The notes beneath the pieces are model-generated. The model worked only from the letters and a program-made list of their open reading frames with translations. It did no database searches and had not been told where the DNA came from. Positions 4,935 to 8,104 of a stretch of DNA of 8,104 bases are shown here, one piece after another. The stretch comes from Clostridiales bacterium (GTDB taxonomy: Bacteria; Bacillota_A; Clostridia; Oscillospirales; Oscillospiraceae): contig DXTB01000043.1 in the NCBI GenBank assembly GCA_019410105.1, forward strand, positions 1-8,104, in the 5' to 3' direction. A program made the position numbers and the translations under genes. Each line of letters begins with the position of its first letter. Position 1 is the first letter of the stretch.

Positions 4935-6728
4935 ATGAAGCAGAAGAGAAAGAGCGATGTGGCCGTCCTGCTGGACTACGCGGGCAGCCACAAAGGGCTG
5001 ACCTTCCTGGGGCTGGCCCTGTCGGCGGTGTCCATGCTGCTGAGCATGGCGCCCTACATCTGCATCTGGCTGGCGGCCCGGGACCTGATCGCGGTGGCGC
5101 CGGACTGGACGGCGGCGCAGAGCGTCGCCCAATATGGCTGGCTGGCGTTTGCCTTTGCAGTGGCCGGTATCGTCCTGTACTTCGCGGGATTGATGTGCAC
5201 CCATCTGGCGGCCTTCCGCACGGCGGCCAACATCCGCAAGCAGGGCGTGGCCCATGTGATGAAGGCCCCGCTGGGCTTTTTCGACGCCAACGCCTCCGGC
5301 CTCATCCGCGGGCGGCTGGACGCGGCGGCGGCCGATACCGAGGGCCTGCTGGCCCACAACCTGGCGGACATCGTGGGTACCATCACCCTGTTCCTTGCCA
5401 TGCTGGTGATGATGTTCGTCTTTGACTGGCGGATGGGGGCGGCGTGCCTGCTGGCGGCGGTGATCTCCATTGTGGCCATGTTCTCCATGATGGGGGGCAA
5501 CAACGCCAAGCTGATGGCGGAATACCAGGCGGCCCAGGACCGTATGACCAAGGCGGGCACCGAGTATGTCCGGGGCATCCCGGTGGTCAAGATCTTCCAG
5601 CAGACGGTCTACTCCTTCAAGGCGTTCCAGCAGGCTATTGAGGATTACAGCGACAAATCCGAATACTATCAGGCCAAGGTGTGCCGGGTCCCCCAGTCCA
5701 TCAACCTGACCTTCACCGAGGGCGCCTTTGTATTCCTGGTGCCGGCAGCCCTGTTCCTGGCGCCTGGTGCCCTGGCCAGCGGCGACTTTGCGGGGTTTGT
5801 CACGAACTTCGCTTTTTACGCGGTGTTCTCTGCTATCATTTCCACGGCTCTTGCCAAGATCATGTTCGCCGCATCGGGCATTATGCTGGCTGGCACCGCC
5901 CTGGGCCGCATTGATCAGGTCATGGGCGCCCCTGAACTGAAAAATCCAGAACATCCGCAAAAGCCCCGGGACAGCCGTGTGGAATTTGAGGATGTGAGCT
6001 TTACCTACGACGGCGCGGAGACACCCGCCCTCTCCCATGTCTCCTTCACGGCGGAGCCGGGACAGACTGTGGCCCTGGTGGGGCCCTCCGGCGGCGGCAA
6101 AACTACCGCCGCCAGCCTGATCCCCCGCTTCTGGGACGCCACCTCCGGCGCGGTGAAGGTGGGCGGCGTGGATGTGCGGCAGATCGACCCCCATGTGCTC
6201 ATGGACCAGATCGCCTTTGTGTTCCAGAACAGCCGCCTGTTCAAAGCATCCATCTTTGAAAATGTCCGGGCTGCCCGCCCCAACGCCACCCGGGAGCAGG
6301 TGCTCTCGGCGCTGATGGCCGCCCAGTGCGGGGACATTCTGGAGAAGCTGCCCCAGGGCATGGACACCCTGATCGGCTCCGAGGGGACCTACCTCTCCGG
6401 CGGCGAGCAGCAGCGCATCGCCCTGGCCAGGGCCATTCTGAAGGACGCGCCCATCGTGGTCCTCGATGAGGCGACCGCCTTCGCGGACCCCGAGAACGAG
6501 GCTCTGATCCAAAAGGCGTTCTCCGAGCTGACCCGGGGCCGCACCGTTATCATGATCGCCCACCGCCTGTCCACGGTCGTGGGGGCGGACAAGATCCTGG
6601 TGCTGGAGGAGGGCCGTATCGTGGAACAGGGCTCCCATCAGGAGCTGACCGCCGCCGGCGGCCTCTATGCCCGGATGTGGGCGGATTACAACCAGGCGGT
6701 CCAGTGGAAGATCACCAGCGAACAGTGA
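4935..6728 (+). CDS. ABC half-transporter 1 (membrane domain plus ATPase)
   Basis: A 597-residue type IV ABC half-transporter. Six hydrophobic segments lie at about residues 22-47, 66-90, 145-164, 167-187, 263-280 and 286-308. The nucleotide-binding domain starts near 348, with A-loop Y358, Walker A GPSGGGKTT (383-391), signature LSGGEQ (487-492), Walker B IVVLDE (507-512) and switch histidine H543. All catalytic residues are present, so its ATPase site looks active. After Walker B it reads ATAFADPENE, a variant I associate with paired transporters of the IrtAB/YbtPQ (siderophore import) type, though this is not decisive against drug or peptide export. GAGGAGG 7 bases upstream supports ATG 4935; an in-frame ATG at 4908 lies inside the inverted repeat and is rejected. 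The partner gene follows after 16 bases, so a heterodimer is expected. The iron-type box upstream favours a metal-related role. Confidence 0.9.
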   Translation: MKQKRKSDVAVLLDYAGSHKGLTFLGLALSAVSMLLSMAPYICIWLAARDLIAVAPDWTAAQSVAQYGWLAFAFAVAGIVLYFAGLMCTHLAAFRTAANIRKQGVAHVMKAPLGFFDANASGLIRGRLDAAAADTEGLLAHNLADIVGTITLFLAMLVMMFVFDWRMGAACLLAAVISIVAMFSMMGGNNAKLMAEYQAAQDRMTKAGTEYVRGIPVVKIFQQTVYSFKAFQQAIEDYSDKSEYYQAKVCRVPQSINLTFTEGAFVFLVPAALFLAPGALASGDFAGFVTNFAFYAVFSAIISTALAKIMFAASGIMLAGTALGRIDQVMGAPELKNPEHPQKPRDSRVEFEDVSFTYDGAETPALSHVSFTAEPGQTVALVGPSGGGKTTAASLIPRFWDATSGAVKVGGVDVRQIDPHVLMDQIAFVFQNSRLFKASIFENVRAARPNATREQVLSALMAAQCGDILEKLPQGMDTLIGSEGTYLSGGEQQRIALARAILKDAPIVVLDEATAFADPENEALIQKAFSELTRGRTVIMIAHRLSTVVGADKILVLEEGRIVEQGSHQELTAAGGLYARMWADYNQAVQWKITSEQ

Positions 6729-6744
6729 GAGAGGGGTGAAGAAG

Positions 6745-8104
6745 ATGTTCGGCAAAAACTTTCAACGCAAATACGCCCTTACCGACCAGGGCGTGAAAAA
6801 CACCAAAAAGGGCGCCTTCTGGACGGTCATTGTCAATCTGGTCGTCATGGGCGGCATGGGCATCCTGTACCTGTTCATGAATACTTTGATTGGGACCCTG
6901 ACAGATGGAGCGCCGCTGCCCGGCCCGGCTCTCTTTCTTGGGTTGGTAATCGCGTTCGTCATTTTGTCCTTTGTGACCCACCTGCAGCAGTACCACGCCA
7001 CTTACAGCCTGGTCTACAACGAGGTGAAGTCCACCCGCCTCAGCCTGGCGGAACGGCTGCGCAAGCTGCCCTTGGGCTACTTCGGCAAGCGGGATCTGGC
7101 GGATCTCACCGAGACCCTCATGGGCGATGTGAACCGCATGGAGCACGTCTGGTCCCATGTGCTGGGGTACCTGTACGGGGCCTACATCTCCACGGCCATT
7201 ATCGCGGTGTGCCTGCTGGTATATGACTGGCGGCTGACCATCGCCTGCCTGTGGGGGGTGCCGGTGGCCTTCGGCCTGCTGTTCGGCACCCGGAAGATCT
7301 CCGCCCGGGCCTCGGAGCGGACGAAAAAGGCCGCGGTCCGTGTCTCCGACGGCATCCAGGAGGCGTTGGAAAATGTCCGGGAGATCCGCGCCACCAACCA
7401 GGAGGCGCGCTATCTGGCCGGGCTCAACCAGAAGATCGACGACCATGAGAAGGTCACCATCCAGGGCGAGCTGGGCACCGGCATCTTTGTTAATGCGGCC
7501 AGCGTCATCATGCGCCTGGGGGTAGCCACCACCATCCTGGCGGGGGCCAGCCTGATCCTCTCCGGGCAGATCGACTTCATGCTGCTGTTTTTGTTCCTGC
7601 TGGTCATCACCCGTGTGTACGCCCCCTTCGACCAGAGCCTGGCCCTCATCGCAGAACTGTTCGTGTCCCAGGTGTCCGCCGACCGCATGAACGAGATCTA
7701 TGATACGCCCACCGCAGAGGGGGCCGAGGTGTTCCAGCCCAAGGGCCACGACATTGTGTTCGACCATGTGGGCTTCGCCTACGACAAGAAGAAGGTACTG
7801 GACGGTGTGAGCTTTACCGCCCGGGAGGGTGAAGTGACCGCTCTGGTGGGGCCCTCCGGATCCGGCAAGAGCACCTGCGCCCGGCTGGCCGCCCGGCTGT
7901 GGGATGTCACCGAGGGCTCCATCAAGGTGGGAGGCGTGGACATCTCCACCGTGGACCCGGAGGCGCTGCTGACCGACTACTCCATGGTGTTCCAGGATGT
8001 GGTGCTCTTTGACGATACCGTGATGGAGAACATTCGCCTGGGCAAGCGGGGCGCCACCGACGAGGAGGTGCGGGCCGCGGCGGAGGCCGCCAACTGCGGG
8101 GAGT
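6745..8104 (+). CDS. ABC half-transporter 2, 3' end beyond the window
   Basis: The first 453 residues of a second ABC half-transporter; the gene is cut by the window edge. Six hydrophobic segments lie roughly at residues 25-50, 60-80, 138-160, 163-182, 250-273 and 276-295. The nucleotide-binding domain begins near 336, with A-loop Y346, Walker A GPSGSGKST (369-377) and Q-loop glutamine Q417. Signature, Walker B and H-loop lie outside, so activity cannot be judged. It differs substantially from the first transporter in the membrane domain, which indicates a heterodimer rather than a recent duplication. GAGGGG about 8 bases upstream supports ATG 6745; the 16-base gap indicates co-transcription. 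The absence of a stop to the end and the domain order fit a product of about 580-600 residues. Function is inferred with its partner: metallophore uptake or export. Confidence 0.9.
   Translation, partial: MFGKNFQRKYALTDQGVKNTKKGAFWTVIVNLVVMGGMGILYLFMNTLIGTLTDGAPLPGPALFLGLVIAFVILSFVTHLQQYHATYSLVYNEVKSTRLSLAERLRKLPLGYFGKRDLADLTETLMGDVNRMEHVWSHVLGYLYGAYISTAIIAVCLLVYDWRLTIACLWGVPVAFGLLFGTRKISARASERTKKAAVRVSDGIQEALENVREIRATNQEARYLAGLNQKIDDHEKVTIQGELGTGIFVNAASVIMRLGVATTILAGASLILSGQIDFMLLFLFLLVITRVYAPFDQSLALIAELFVSQVSADRMNEIYDTPTAEGAEVFQPKGHDIVFDHVGFAYDKKKVLDGVSFTAREGEVTALVGPSGSGKSTCARLAARLWDVTEGSIKVGGVDISTVDPEALLTDYSMVFQDVVLFDDTVMENIRLGKRGATDEEVRAAAEAANCGE

Noticed and set aside
4917..6755. 612-codon open frame antisense to the first ABC gene
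   Set aside because: The + strand frame encodes a complete ABC transporter with all motifs; the antisense frame is a by-product of GC-rich codon bias and shows no recognisable domain.
6712..7767. 351-codon open frame antisense to the second ABC gene
   Set aside because: It overlaps a well-supported ABC gene, and the translation is low-complexity with no family signature.
1..8104. CRISPR array, tRNA or rRNA genes, insertion sequence or phage genes
   Set aside because: No spaced direct repeats, cloverleaf-like sequences, transposase or integrase motifs or terminal inverted repeats were found on either strand.

Overview
The window looks like a chromosomal segment of a GC-rich Firmicute, most plausibly a gut Oscillospiraceae-type Clostridium (Flavonifractor/Lawsonibacter-like). 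This is inferred from GC-rich coding sequence combined with strong purine-rich ribosome binding sites, near-consensus sigma-A promoters and the protein families present. No RNA genes, insertion sequences, CRISPR arrays or phage genes were seen.

Left part, + strand (1-960): a stand-alone NuoE-like [2Fe-2S] thioredoxin-fold protein is followed by a separately promoted small HMA-domain protein with a GMMCGMC metal site. The HMA gene's promoter overlaps the end of the NuoE-like gene. A GTTAG-N6-CTAAC box sits on its predicted transcription start. A 50-base perfect palindrome, probably a bidirectional terminator, closes the unit against the convergent operon.

Middle part, - strand (962-3923, read right to left): an ArsR-type repressor, a COG0701/ArsP-family permease with the TPFCSCSS motif, a small thioredoxin-fold redox protein (CxxC), and a class I mannose-6-phosphate isomerase-like cupin enzyme. 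Two matching ATCAA-N6-TTGAT operators are visible, one at the arsR start site and one inside the permease promoter. This suggests one metalloid- or metal-responsive regulon with two controlled promoters. A palindrome over the end of the redox gene may give the isomerase gene its own control.

The 3862-4259 intergenic region between divergent arsR and tetR is AT-richer than its surroundings. It holds the arsR promoter, a doubtful small ORF, and a fully consensus tetR promoter followed by two tandem 13-bp operator palindromes.

Right part, + strand (4260-8104): a TetR-family regulator ends in its own terminator. Then come two consecutive ABC half-transporters (membrane domain plus ATPase), the second cut by the window edge. 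The ABC pair is preceded by the same GTTAG-N6-CTAAC box as the HMA gene, resembling the DtxR/IdeR iron box. The main hypothesis is therefore a shared iron or metal regulon linking the small HMA protein and the ABC pair, with the pair acting as an IrtAB/YbtPQ-like metallophore transporter or a metal-linked exporter. All families seen here are known; the novelty, if any, lies in this regulatory wiring rather than in a wholly new system.
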